In this document: positions 21,752 to 29,548 of the stretch, in pieces
How the letters are laid out: every line of letters begins with the position of its first letter
Numbering within the stretch: position 1 is the first letter of the stretch
DNA from: Streptomyces sp. CA-278952
GTDB taxonomy: Bacteria; Actinomycetota; Actinomycetes; Streptomycetales; Streptomycetaceae
NCBI RefSeq assembly: GCF_028747205.1
Contig: NZ_CP112880.1
Coordinates: 4,526,001-4,590,000 of the forward strand
DNA length: 64,000 nucleotides
Direction: 5' to 3'
The notes under the pieces: model-generated
What the model was told of the DNA's origin: nothing
The model's input: the letters and a program-made list of their open reading frames with translations, nothing else
Database searches by the model: none
Program-made: the position numbers and the translations under genes

Positions 21752-22963
21752 CTACGGCTTGAGGTTCTCGCCGTCGATGCCGAGGCCGGGGAGCAGCCCT
21801 GGGAGGAGCGGGGGCAGGGTGACGTCCGGGGCGGCGGGTGCGCTGGGCCGGCCCTCGGGGGAGGGCGGGGCGAGGCCGTCCGTCGGGAGTTCGTCCAGCA
21901 GGCCGTCCGTACCGCCGCCCAGCAGTCCGTCCTCCGGGGTGGTGTCGGTGGAGTCCGGCGGGCCGGAGGGCTCGGGGGTGGTTCCGCCGTCGGTGCGGTC
22001 CCCGGGCTTCTCGGGGGCGGCGGGGGGTGCGGGGGCGTCGGTGCGGGGCGAGCCGGTGTCCGGGGTGGTGGCGTCGGAGCGTCCGGTGCCCTTGTTGGTG
22101 CCCGGGGGGCGGGGGAGGAGGGTCTGGAGCGGTGCGACGTCGTCCTCTATGGCGTCGAAGACGGAGCTGACCTCGTCGCGGACGTCGGTGAGCTGGACGG
22201 GCAGTCGGTCGCGGAGGCTGCTCCAGGCGTCGCGGTGCGAGCGGGAGAAGGTGTCCAGGGTCTGGATGGGGCCGATCGCTCCGTCGCGCTGGTATGCGGA
22301 GTGGAGCAGTCGGTGGCCCTCGGAGGCGTCGTGGGACATGCCGTTGAGCGCGCGTCTGACGGCGCCGAGGGATTCGTGGTCGAGTGCGCCGGACCGGCCG
22401 CGCTCCATGAGTCTGCGGGCCTCGCTGAGCCGGGTGGAGGCCTGGTCGAGGTAGACCTCGCCGCGGTCGGCGTCGCCCTTGGCCATGCCGAGGCTGATGT
22501 CCTCCATCCCGCGTTTCAGTCCGTAGAGCGAATCACCGGGGAGGGCGTCGGAGCTGGCGGCTGCCACGCCGCCGAACGCTCCCGCGGCCACGCCGACGGT
22601 GAGCCCGCCGGCAGTGAGCCCCTTCGCCCAGCGTGAGCGGGGTCGCAGTTTCCGCAGTGGTGAGGCCCGATGGGCCCCCTTGCCCCGTTGCACGGGCACC
22701 GTAGGGCCCGTGGACGCGCCGCCCTCGGCGAACATGGTCTCCATGGCCGCGACGAGCTGGGCTCGCTGCACCATTTTGACCTCGGGGTCCAACTGCGGCT
22801 TCGGTAGCTCACCGAGGCCGTTCGCCAGGGCCAACAGCGGTTCGCGGTCGGCCTGGTCGGCCGGTTCCGCGGGCTGTACGGCCGCCGCACCCTGGAGGGT
22901 CTGTTCTTCCAGGGCCTGGGCGAAGGCGTTCGCCCGCCGGTGTGTCGAAACGTTTGCGATCAC
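21752..22963 (-). CDS. rsbN: RsbN-like anti-sigma factor for sigma-BldN
   Basis: Membrane anti-sigma factor of 403 residues that should hold sigma-BldN inactive. The N-terminal cytoplasmic part (1-112), with LEEQTLQG and MVQRAQLVAAMETMF helices, would bind the sigma factor. One transmembrane helix lies at about 115-136. The outer part starts with a DUF5667-like helical block (DALPGDSLYGLKRGMED) and ends in a long Pro/Gly/Asp-rich tail. GTG at 22963 has AGAGGAGG 8 nt upstream; the GTG at 22972 lies inside that ribosome binding site. It is directly downstream of bldN, and its promoter looks sigma-BldN dependent (feedback), as reported for rsbN. Confidence 0.92.
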   Translation of the reverse strand: MIANVSTHRRANAFAQALEEQTLQGAAAVQPAEPADQADREPLLALANGLGELPKPQLDPEVKMVQRAQLVAAMETMFAEGGASTGPTVPVQRGKGAHRASPLRKLRPRSRWAKGLTAGGLTVGVAAGAFGGVAAASSDALPGDSLYGLKRGMEDISLGMAKGDADRGEVYLDQASTRLSEARRLMERGRSGALDHESLGAVRRALNGMSHDASEGHRLLHSAYQRDGAIGPIQTLDTFSRSHRDAWSSLRDRLPVQLTDVRDEVSSVFDAIEDDVAPLQTLLPRPPGTNKGTGRSDATTPDTGSPRTDAPAPPAAPEKPGDRTDGGTTPEPSGPPDSTDTTPEDGLLGGGTDGLLDELPTDGLAPPSPEGRPSAPAAPDVTLPPLLPGLLPGLGIDGENLKP

Positions 22964-23093
22964 TGGCGGCACCTCCTCTCGTCATGACGGTCGACTCCCC
23001 TGGCGGTCCGGAAGGTTGCACACCTTGAGCGTTTCCACTCGATGGGGTGAGTGGCTACGGACAGGGGGCGACGACAGGGGGCCTGCAACCGGC

Positions 23094-23122
23094 ACAACGA
23101 GGCGCTCGGCACTTGGGTTACG
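23094..23122 (-). promoter_or_regulatory. Predicted sigma-BldN-dependent promoter of rsbN
   Basis: On the minus strand, CGTAAC (23122-23117) and CGTTGT (23099-23094) are 17 bp apart. This matches the described sigma-BldN consensus (CGTAAC, about 16 bp, CGTTGA) almost perfectly. The start would be near 23087, giving rsbN a leader of about 125 nt. It lies inside the bldN-rsbN gap, so rsbN can be transcribed separately from bldN. Confidence 0.75.
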
Positions 23123-23174
23123 CACGAAGGATGATCGGACCAGTGCGTGACGGGACGGTCACGCAGAGGCCGGA

Positions 23175-23951
23175 TCAGCGGGCGTCGTCCGGCAGGAGTC
23201 GGGCGAGCGTCCGTACGGCTCGGTACTGGAGGGTCTTGATCGCTCCCTCGTTCTTGCCCATCACCCGGGCGGTCTCCGCGACCGAGAGGCCTTGGAGGAA
23301 CCGCAGGGTCACGCACTCCTGCTGTTGGGGGTTGAGTCGCCGCACGGCCTGGAGCAGAGCGGCGTTGGAGAGGGACTCCAGAACGGAGTCCTCGGGGCTG
23401 CGCGCCACCTCGTTGGCGTCGAGCATTTCGCCGGTGGTCACTTCCAGTCGGAAACGACTGGACTTGAAGTGGTCGGCGACCAGGTTGCGAGCGATCGTGA
23501 CCAGCCAGGCGCCGAAGTCGCGGCCCTGCCAGGTGAACGTGGAGATGCGGCGCAGCGCGCGGAGGAAGGTCTCGCTGGTGAGGTCCTCCGCGGTCGCCTT
23601 GCCGCCCACGCGGTAGTAGATGTACCGGTACACGGTGTCGCTGTACTGGTCGTACAGGCGGCCGAAGGCATCCGCCTCACCGGCCTGTGCGCGCTCGACG
23701 AGATCCATCATGCGCGCGCTGTCGCTGTCGGCGGTGGGACGGCGGACGGTCGACGTGGTCGAGGCGGCGCGGGTGCCGCGTCTTCCGACCGCCGCGCTGC
23801 GTTCGGCCAGGGCGTAGCAAGGGCCGGCAGGTGCAGGGGTGGCAAATGCGGGGACGGCGTACGCGGTGGGGACGAAGCCGCGCAAGCAGTCAATGACCGA
23901 TGCACGCAGCGTAGCCAGGCCCGAGGCGTCAACCCCGACGTGTGGGTACAC
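23175..23951 (-). CDS. bldN: Developmental ECF RNA polymerase sigma factor BldN (proprotein)
   Basis: An ECF sigma factor of 258 residues required for aerial mycelium formation in Streptomyces. Residues 1 to about 86 form a pro-sequence absent from ordinary ECF factors, with a hydrophobic stretch (FVPTAYAVPAFATPAPAG); in S. coelicolor it is removed by processing. Region 2 follows (AFGRLYDQYSDTVYRYIYYR, with the -10 element recognition segment DFGAWLVTIARNLVADH), then region 4 (LNPQQQECVTLRFLQGLSVA, MGKNEGAIKTLQYRAVRTL). GTG at 23951 is preceded by GGGAG. It lies upstream of rsbN on the same strand. Confidence 0.95.
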   Translation of the reverse strand: MYPHVGVDASGLATLRASVIDCLRGFVPTAYAVPAFATPAPAGPCYALAERSAAVGRRGTRAASTTSTVRRPTADSDSARMMDLVERAQAGEADAFGRLYDQYSDTVYRYIYYRVGGKATAEDLTSETFLRALRRISTFTWQGRDFGAWLVTIARNLVADHFKSSRFRLEVTTGEMLDANEVARSPEDSVLESLSNAALLQAVRRLNPQQQECVTLRFLQGLSVAETARVMGKNEGAIKTLQYRAVRTLARLLPDDAR

Positions 23952-24352
23952 GGGACTCCCAGAGGCAGAGCTTCCATCACGAGCAGTTCGAAAAACGTCA
24001 CTCGTGGTAGCGAGTGGCGGGTTCCGTGATGCGTCTGAGGAGAATAACGCTTCGTGCAGGCAGCGCTACACCCAGTTGTCTAAATCTCCGGTTCCGTCGC
24101 TTCTGTTATCGCTAAGTGACGTATCAAGTAGCACATGGTGACCGTTTATTGATCGGATTACTTCGTGATCTGTCTACGGGGGCGACGGGTTGTGGCCGGG
24201 CGCCGACGATCCGGCTGGCCGGAGGGGGCGTCGCCCGCGTCGGCGGACCCGATCGGGATCGGGCGCCCGGTTCCGGGCGTGGCTGCGCCCCGTGACCGTT
24301 CGTGGTGGGCGGGCACGGGGCGTGGAGGGTGCGGCGGGGGTGCGGGCGCGGG
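23952..24352 (-). promoter_or_regulatory. bldN upstream region with candidate BldD site
   Basis: About 400 bp without a supported gene. The half near bldN is unusually AT-rich for this window (for example around 24110-24160), as expected for a regulated promoter. TAGCACATGGTGA at 24129-24141 matches the pseudo-palindromic BldD motif (TnACnCwGnGTnA) with two mismatches; AGTGA and TCACT half-sites also occur near 24000 and 24115. bldN is a known BldD target; the site assignment here is only a suggestion. The distal half (24165-24350) is G-rich and featureless. Confidence 0.4.
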
Positions 24353-25312
24353 TCAGCGGCGGCGGCGGTGCAGGGCGACGGCGGCGACGGTGCCGCCCGC
24401 GAGCGCGCCGACCCCGGCGGCGGCGGGGATGCCGACCTTGGCGGCCTTGCGGCCGGTGCGGTAGTCGCGCAGCCGCCAGTCGCGGGCGCGGGCGTACTTG
24501 CGGAGTTTGGTGTCCGGGTTGATCGCGTAGGGGTGGCCGACCAGCGAGAGCATCGGGATGTCGTTGTGCGAGTCGCTGTAGGCGGCGCAGCGCTCCAGGT
24601 CCAGGCCCTCCGCGGTGGCGAGGGCGCGGACGGCCTCGGCCTTGGCGGGGCCGTGCAGGGGTTCGCCGACCAGGCGGCCGGTGTAGACGCCGTCGACCGA
24701 TTCGGCGACGGTGCCGAGCGCGCCGGTCAGGCCGAGGCGGCGGGCGATGATGGTGGCGGTCTCCACGGGGGCGGCGGTGACGAGCCAGACCTTCTGTCCG
24801 GCGTCCAGGTGGGCCTGGGCCAGGGCTCGGGTGCCGGGCCAGATGCGGTCGGCCATGTACTCGTCGTAGATCTCCTCGCCGATGGACATCAGCTCGGAGA
24901 CGCGGTGGCCCTTGACGATGGACAGGGCGCTGTCGCGGGCGTCCTGCATGTGTTCGGGGTCCTCGACGCCGGCCAGCCGGAACCACGCCTGCTGCCAGGC
25001 GAACCGGGTGAGCTCGCGGCGCTCGAAGAACTTGCGCTTGTAGAGGCCGCGGCCGAAGTGGAAGATCGCGGCACCCTGCATGACGGTGTTGTCGAGGTCG
25101 AAGAAGGCGGCGGCGCGGTCGTCCCCGGCGACGGGGAACGCGGGCTCTCCGGGCGGGGTCGCGTCCGCTTCTTCCGGGGCCTTGGTCAGGAGGGCGGATT
25201 CGTCGTCGGCGGCCGAGGTCTTGCGCGCGGCCTCAGCGGCGGCCTCGCCTGCCAGGACGCTCCGTGCGGTAGCGGAACGCCTACGGGGTGTGAGCCATCC
25301 AAGAGCGGCCAT
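24353..25312 (-). CDS. HAD-superfamily subfamily IB hydrolase, membrane-anchored
   Basis: A 319-residue HAD-IB phosphatase (SerB-like fold). Motif I is [11 protein letters not shown] (71-81; nucleophile Asp72 and Asp74). A helical cap contains the [11 protein letters not shown] and [18 protein letters not shown] blocks. Motif II is LVTAAP, with a conserved Lys in HGPAKAEAV, and motif III is [12 protein letters not shown]. The C-terminus has a weak hydrophobic helix ([20 protein letters not shown]) followed by HRRRR, so it may associate with the membrane. ATG at 25312 is the first start after which the sequence looks coding; the ribosome binding site is weak. The family acts on phosphoserine-like or lysophospholipid head-group substrates; the substrate is not determined. 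Confidence 0.85.
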   Translation of the reverse strand: MAALGWLTPRRRSATARSVLAGEAAAEAARKTSAADDESALLTKAPEEADATPPGEPAFPVAGDDRAAAFFDLDNTVMQGAAIFHFGRGLYKRKFFERRELTRFAWQQAWFRLAGVEDPEHMQDARDSALSIVKGHRVSELMSIGEEIYDEYMADRIWPGTRALAQAHLDAGQKVWLVTAAPVETATIIARRLGLTGALGTVAESVDGVYTGRLVGEPLHGPAKAEAVRALATAEGLDLERCAAYSDSHNDIPMLSLVGHPYAINPDTKLRKYARARDWRLRDYRTGRKAAKVGIPAAAGVGALAGGTVAAVALHRRRR

Positions 25313-25482
25313 GCGGTGAGCATAGCCAGTCCGTCCGCACCTGCCCGACCTGCCGCGATGCGTGGGCGTGAACGCTTCGGGTCGGAATGGTGAATCGGGT
25401 GATTCCGGGCGGTCCGGGGTGGTGGTGCGCGGGCGCGGGAAGCGGGCGTCGCGGGCTCGGGGGTGATCCCCGCCGGTCCGGG

Positions 25483-25593
25483 TCAGGGATTGAAGTGGAC
25501 GGTGCTGAAGGTGCGGTCGAAGCGGCGGGCCTCCAGGTCCGCGCGCTGGATTCCCCACTGCACGTCCGCGCCTTCCCGACCGCTGATGTCCAA
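25483..25593 (-). pseudogene. Possible gene remnant or very small gene
   Basis: In the 435-bp gap between the HAD-IB and glutaredoxin genes, one minus-strand frame ends in a sequence that looks like real protein ([19 protein letters not shown], then TVHFNP and TGA at 25485-25483). A TTG at 25593 with a GGCGGGAA upstream would give 36 residues. I do not recognise the family. The rest of the gap shows no convincing coding sequence. Confidence 0.3.
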
Positions 25594-25747
25594 CAGTAGT
25601 TCCCGCCACCGACAAGCTCGTGGCCCCCGGGGCGACGACGGCCGTTCACCGCCGACGACCGCTCGGACGTGCAGGTCGGCATGCCGTCGTCTGCTCACGG
25701 AGCATCGCGGGCTCGGGAAGTGGGCGCGGCGGGCGCAGAATGAAGGC

Positions 25748-26041
25748 ATGAGTGCTCTGCTGCGACGTAAGAGGAAGAAGAAGCCCGCCGAGCGGGTGGT
25801 CACGCTGGTGGGGAAGCCCGGGTGTCATCTGTGCGAGGACGCGCGGGCGGTGGTGAGCGCGGTCTGCGAGGAGACCGGTGCGTCGTGGGTGGAGAAGGAC
25901 ATCACCGAGGACGAGGAGCTGTACAAGGAGTACTGGGAGCAGATTCCGGTGGTGCTGATCGATGACGAACAGCACACGTTCTGGCGCGTCGACCCGGCGA
26001 GACTGCGCAAGGCGCTGGGTGCGGACGCGAAACCCGGTTAA
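25748..26041 (+). CDS. Glutaredoxin-like (DUF836) protein
   Basis: A 97-residue thioredoxin-fold protein. A basic N-terminus (MSALLRRKRKKKPAER) precedes the redox motif GKPGCHLCE with Cys26 and Cys29, and the cis-Pro is in EQIPVVLIDD. It probably acts as a thiol oxidoreductase or electron carrier. ATG at 25748 begins 8 nt after a GAAGG-like site. It lies 257 bp upstream of rex in the same direction; a redox protein next to the redox repressor is a conserved Streptomyces arrangement, though each seems to have its own promoter. Confidence 0.88.
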   Translation: MSALLRRKRKKKPAERVVTLVGKPGCHLCEDARAVVSAVCEETGASWVEKDITEDEELYKEYWEQIPVVLIDDEQHTFWRVDPARLRKALGADAKPG

Positions 26042-26204
26042 CATTGCGGGCGTTTTGAGTGGCCTCGGGGGCTTAGTTGTGAGGAGTGTGTTCCGCTTTG
26101 CCCCCTTCGAGGCTGCAACGGGCCGGTGCGGCCCCCGGTTCCTGGATCGCACGGCGAATGTGCGTGACCCCGGTCACTTTGACCGGACAAAACGGACACA
26201 ATCT

Positions 26205-26222
26205 TTGTGCACGCGTTCACAA
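26205..26222. promoter_or_regulatory. Rex operator (ROP)
   Basis: TTGTGCACGCGTTCACAA matches the Rex operator consensus TTGTGAANNNNTTCACAA at all but one arm position. It lies 77 bp before the rex start. TAGCCT at 26227-26232 is a candidate -10 with TTGTGC (26205-26210), inside the operator, as -35 (16-bp spacing), so bound Rex would block the promoter. Rex autoregulation and control of hemACD by NADH/NAD+ ratio are known in S. coelicolor. Confidence 0.9.
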
Positions 26223-26298
26223 AGACATAGCCTGCATTCGACGGGGCGGTCCGGGGACATACGGCCGCCTGCAGCCCCGCTCATCCCGCAGGAGCACC

Positions 26299-27060
26299 GT
26301 GGCAACTGGCCGAACTCACCGACCGGCGACCCGTAGCCGAGGAATTCCCGAGGCCACCGTCGCCCGACTTCCGTTGTATCTGCGCGCCCTGACCGCGCTC
26401 TCCGAGCGATCGGTCCCCACGGTCTCCTCCGAGGAGCTGGCCACGGCGGCCGGGGTGAACTCGGCGAAGCTGCGCAAGGACTTCAGCTACCTGGGGTCCT
26501 ACGGCACCCGCGGTGTCGGGTACGACGTCGAGTACCTCGTCTACCAGATCTCGCGCGAGCTCGGGCTCACCCAGGACTGGCCGGTCGCCATCGTCGGCAT
26601 CGGCAACCTCGGCGCGGCCCTCGCCAACTACGGCGGCTTCGCCTCCCGCGGCTTCCGGGTCGCGGCGCTGATCGACGCGGACCCCGCCATGGCCGGTACG
26701 CCGGTGGCCGGGATCGCCGTCCAGCACACGGACGACCTCGACCGGATCATCAGCGACAACGGTGTGTCCATCGGCGTGATCACCACCCCGCCCGGCGCGG
26801 CCCAGCAGGTCTGCGACCGGCTCGTCGCCGCCGGTGTGACCTCCATCCTGAACTTCGCGCCGACCGTGCTGTCGGTGCCCGAGGGCGTCGACGTACGCAA
26901 GGTCGACCTCTCCATCGAGCTCCAGATCCTCGCGTTCCACGAGCAGCGCAAGGCCGGCGAGGACTCCGCCGCCGAGGACGAGGACGCGCCCCCGATGCGC
27001 GCCACGCCCGCGAGCCGGAAGGGACCTGACGGGGACATGCCCGCCGTGATGCCGGCATGA
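26299..27060 (+). CDS. rex: Redox-sensing transcriptional repressor Rex
   Basis: NADH/NAD+-sensing repressor of respiratory and haem genes, 253 residues. The N-terminal winged helix (about 15-80, with PLYLRALTALSE and the VNSAKLRKDFSYLGSYGTRG recognition region) binds ROP sites. The C-terminal Rossmann domain with VGIGNLGAALANY (99-111) binds NADH, which releases DNA; a C-terminal helix (LQILAFHEQ) swaps between subunits. GTG at 26299 follows GCAGGAG. The stop overlaps hemA (ATGA), forming a rex-hemA-hemC-hemD operon under its own operator. Confidence 0.97.
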   Translation: MATGRTHRPATRSRGIPEATVARLPLYLRALTALSERSVPTVSSEELATAAGVNSAKLRKDFSYLGSYGTRGVGYDVEYLVYQISRELGLTQDWPVAIVGIGNLGAALANYGGFASRGFRVAALIDADPAMAGTPVAGIAVQHTDDLDRIISDNGVSIGVITTPPGAAQQVCDRLVAAGVTSILNFAPTVLSVPEGVDVRKVDLSIELQILAFHEQRKAGEDSAAEDEDAPPMRATPASRKGPDGDMPAVMPA

Positions 27061-28565
27061 GCCTCCTCGTCGTCGGACTGAGCCACCGCAGCGCCCCCGT
27101 CTCCGTACTGGAACGGGCCTCCCTCGCTGCCGAGACCCAGGCCAAGCTGCTCCAGGACACCCTCGCCGCGGAACCCGCGACCGAGGCGGCCGTGCTGGCC
27201 ACCTGTAACCGCATCGAGCTGTACGCCGACGTGGACAAGTTCCACGCGGGCGTCGCCGAGCTGTCCACCCTGCTCGCCCAGCACAGCGGCGTCGGTCTCG
27301 AAGAGCTCACTCCGTATCTCTATGTGCACTACGAGGACCGGGCCGTCCACCACCTCTTCTCGGTGGCCTGCGGTCTCGACTCGATGGTCGTCGGCGAGGG
27401 GCAGATCCTCGGCCAGATCAAGGACGCGCTCGCGCGCGGCCAGGAGCTGCACACCGCCGGACGGCTGCTGAACGACCTCTTCCAGCAGGCCCTGCGGGTC
27501 GGCAAGCGCGCCCACAGCGAGACCGGTATCGACCGGGCCGGGCAGTCGCTCGTCACCTTCGGGCTCCAGCAGCTCGCCGCCGGGGCCGACCCCGAGGGCT
27601 GGACCGCCGGCAAGCGCGCCCTGGTCATCGGCGCCGGATCCATGTCCTCGCTGGCCGCCGCGACCCTCGCCCGCACCGGCGTCGCCGACATCGTCGTCGC
27701 CAACCGGACCCGCGCCCGCGCGGACCGCCTGGTGGAGATCCTCCAGCAGGGCGACGACACGGCGGTGCGCGCCCGGGCCGTCGAGATGTCCGCGGTCGGT
27801 GACGAACTGACACGTGCCGACATCGTCGTCTCCTGCACCGGTTCCACCGGCCTCGTGCTCACCGCCGACGCCCTCGCCGACGCGCTGGGCGTGACCCTGG
27901 ACGCCGCGCCCGACCGGCCGGCGGTCACCACCACCCCGGCCCCGGCCGACGTCGACCAGCACGCCGCCTGGGTGGAGAATGGCTCCGCCGCCTCCGCCGC
28001 GGTGGCCGGTCCGGCGACCGCGCTGCGCCGGGTCACCGTGCCCGCACAGTCGACCGGCCCGGTCCGGCTCGCCCTGCTCGACCTCGCCATGCCGCGGGAC
28101 ATCGACGGCGCCGCCCACCGCATCGACGGTGTGCGCCTCGTCGACATCGAGTCGCTCGCCGAGGCCTCCGCCGACGCCCCGATGGCCGCCGATGTGGACC
28201 GGGTCCGCACCATCGTCTCCGACGAGGTGGCCGCCTTCGGCGCCGCCCAGCGCGCCGCGCACGTCGCCCCGACCGTGGTCGCCCTGCGCACCATGGCCGC
28301 CGGCGTGGTCGCCGGCGAGATCGCCCGGCTGGACGGCCGCCTTCCCGACCTGGACGAGAAGCAGCGCGCCGAGATCACCCAGACCGTGCGCCGCGTCGTC
28401 GACAAACTCCTGCACGCGCCCACCGTGCGGGTCAAGCAGCTCGCCAGCGAGCCCGGCGGCGCCGGGTACGCGGACGCGCTGCGAGAACTCTTCGACCTCG
28501 ACCCGCAGACGGTGGCCGCCGTCTCCCGGGCAGACCTGAACGACCCGAATAGAGGGCGGTCATGA
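27057..28565 (+). CDS. hemA: Glutamyl-tRNA reductase
   Basis: Reduces glutamyl-tRNA to glutamate-1-semialdehyde, the first committed step of C5-pathway tetrapyrrole synthesis. It has 502 residues. The catalytic Cys50 lies in LATCNRIELY. SVACGLDSMVVGEGQILGQIK is the family signature (given here in part), and GAGSMSSLAAATLARTG is the NADPH-binding loop. The dimerisation helices are at the C-terminus. An Ala/Pro/Thr-rich insertion of about 35 residues (roughly 282-320) interrupts the NADPH domain and makes the protein longer than typical. ATG at 27057 overlaps rex, and the end overlaps hemC (ATGA). Confidence 0.96.
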   Translation: MSLLVVGLSHRSAPVSVLERASLAAETQAKLLQDTLAAEPATEAAVLATCNRIELYADVDKFHAGVAELSTLLAQHSGVGLEELTPYLYVHYEDRAVHHLFSVACGLDSMVVGEGQILGQIKDALARGQELHTAGRLLNDLFQQALRVGKRAHSETGIDRAGQSLVTFGLQQLAAGADPEGWTAGKRALVIGAGSMSSLAAATLARTGVADIVVANRTRARADRLVEILQQGDDTAVRARAVEMSAVGDELTRADIVVSCTGSTGLVLTADALADALGVTLDAAPDRPAVTTTPAPADVDQHAAWVENGSAASAAVAGPATALRRVTVPAQSTGPVRLALLDLAMPRDIDGAAHRIDGVRLVDIESLAEASADAPMAADVDRVRTIVSDEVAAFGAAQRAAHVAPTVVALRTMAAGVVAGEIARLDGRLPDLDEKQRAEITQTVRRVVDKLLHAPTVRVKQLASEPGGAGYADALRELFDLDPQTVAAVSRADLNDPNRGRS

Positions 28566-29548
28566 CCGACAACTCATCCCCGGGCGCGCGGAACCCCGCG
28601 CCGCTCCGGCTGGGCACCCGGCGCAGCAAGCTCGCCATGGCCCAGTCCGGACTCGTCGCCGAGACGGTTCGCGAGGTGACCGGGCGCGCCGTCGAGCTCG
28701 TCGAGATCACCACGTACGGGGACACCTCCCGCGAGCACCTGGCGCAGATCGGCGGCACCGGCGTGTTCGTCGCGGCCCTGCGCGAGGCGCTGCTGCGGGG
28801 CGAGGTGGACTTCGCCGTCCACTCGCTCAAGGACCTGCCGACCAGCCAGCCCGACGACCTCGTGCTGGCGGCCGTGCCGCAGCGCGAGGACCCGCGCGAC
28901 GCGATGGTCGCCCGGGACGGGCTGACCTTCGCGCAGCTGCCCGACGGCGCCCGCATCGGCACCGGTTCGCCGCGCCGCATGGCGCAGCTCAACGCGTACG
29001 CCCGTTCCCACGGACTGCGGATCGAGACCGTCCCCATCCGGGGCAACGTCGACACGCGGATCGGGTTCGTGCGCGACGGGGAGCTCGACGCGGTGGTTCT
29101 CGCCGCCGCCGGGCTCAGCCGTCTCGGCCGGAGCGGTGAGGTGACCGAGTTCCTGCCGGTCGACACCGTCCTGCCCGCTCCCGGCCAGGGAGCACTGGCG
29201 ATCGAGTGCGCCGCGTCCAGCGCCGACCTCGCCGCCGCGCTCGCCGAGCTCGACGACCCGTACACCCGGGTCGCCGTGACCGCCGAGCGTGCCCTGCTCG
29301 CCGCCCTGGAGGCCGGCTGCTCCGCACCTGTGGGTGCGCTGGCCGACCTCCTGGTCGACGGACAGGTTGTCAACGAACTGCGCCTGCGCGGAGTCGTCGG
29401 TACCACCGACGGTTCCTCGCTCGTACAGCTGTCCACCACCGGTCCCGTCCCCACGTCGCACGACGACGCGGCGGCCCTCGGTCGCGAACTCGCGGCCGAG
29501 ATGCTCGCCAAGGGTGCGGCCGGTCTTATGGGGGAGCGAGCACTTTGA
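28562..29548 (+). CDS. hemC: Porphobilinogen deaminase (hydroxymethylbilane synthase)
   Basis: Condenses four porphobilinogens to hydroxymethylbilane. It has 328 residues. The substrate-site RLGTRRSKLAMAQS block (16-29), the HSLKDLPT motif with the catalytic Asp (87-94), the Arg-rich GSPRRMAQL and the cofactor-attachment Cys253 in LEAGCSAPVG are all present. ATG at 28562 overlaps the hemA stop; its own TGA at 29546-29548 overlaps the TTG start of hemD. Translation through rex-hemA-hemC-hemD therefore has no gaps. Confidence 0.96.
   Translation: MTDNSSPGARNPAPLRLGTRRSKLAMAQSGLVAETVREVTGRAVELVEITTYGDTSREHLAQIGGTGVFVAALREALLRGEVDFAVHSLKDLPTSQPDDLVLAAVPQREDPRDAMVARDGLTFAQLPDGARIGTGSPRRMAQLNAYARSHGLRIETVPIRGNVDTRIGFVRDGELDAVVLAAAGLSRLGRSGEVTEFLPVDTVLPAPGQGALAIECAASSADLAAALAELDDPYTRVAVTAERALLAALEAGCSAPVGALADLLVDGQVVNELRLRGVVGTTDGSSLVQLSTTGPVPTSHDDAAALGRELAAEMLAKGAAGLMGERAL

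Noticed and set aside
22964..22972. GTG at 22972 as rsbN start
   Set aside because: It overlaps the AGAGGAGG ribosome binding site that serves the GTG at 22963.
24302..25393. 363-codon Gly/Val-rich plus-strand frame opposite the HAD-IB gene
   Set aside because: Shadow of the minus-strand gene, which has clear HAD motifs.
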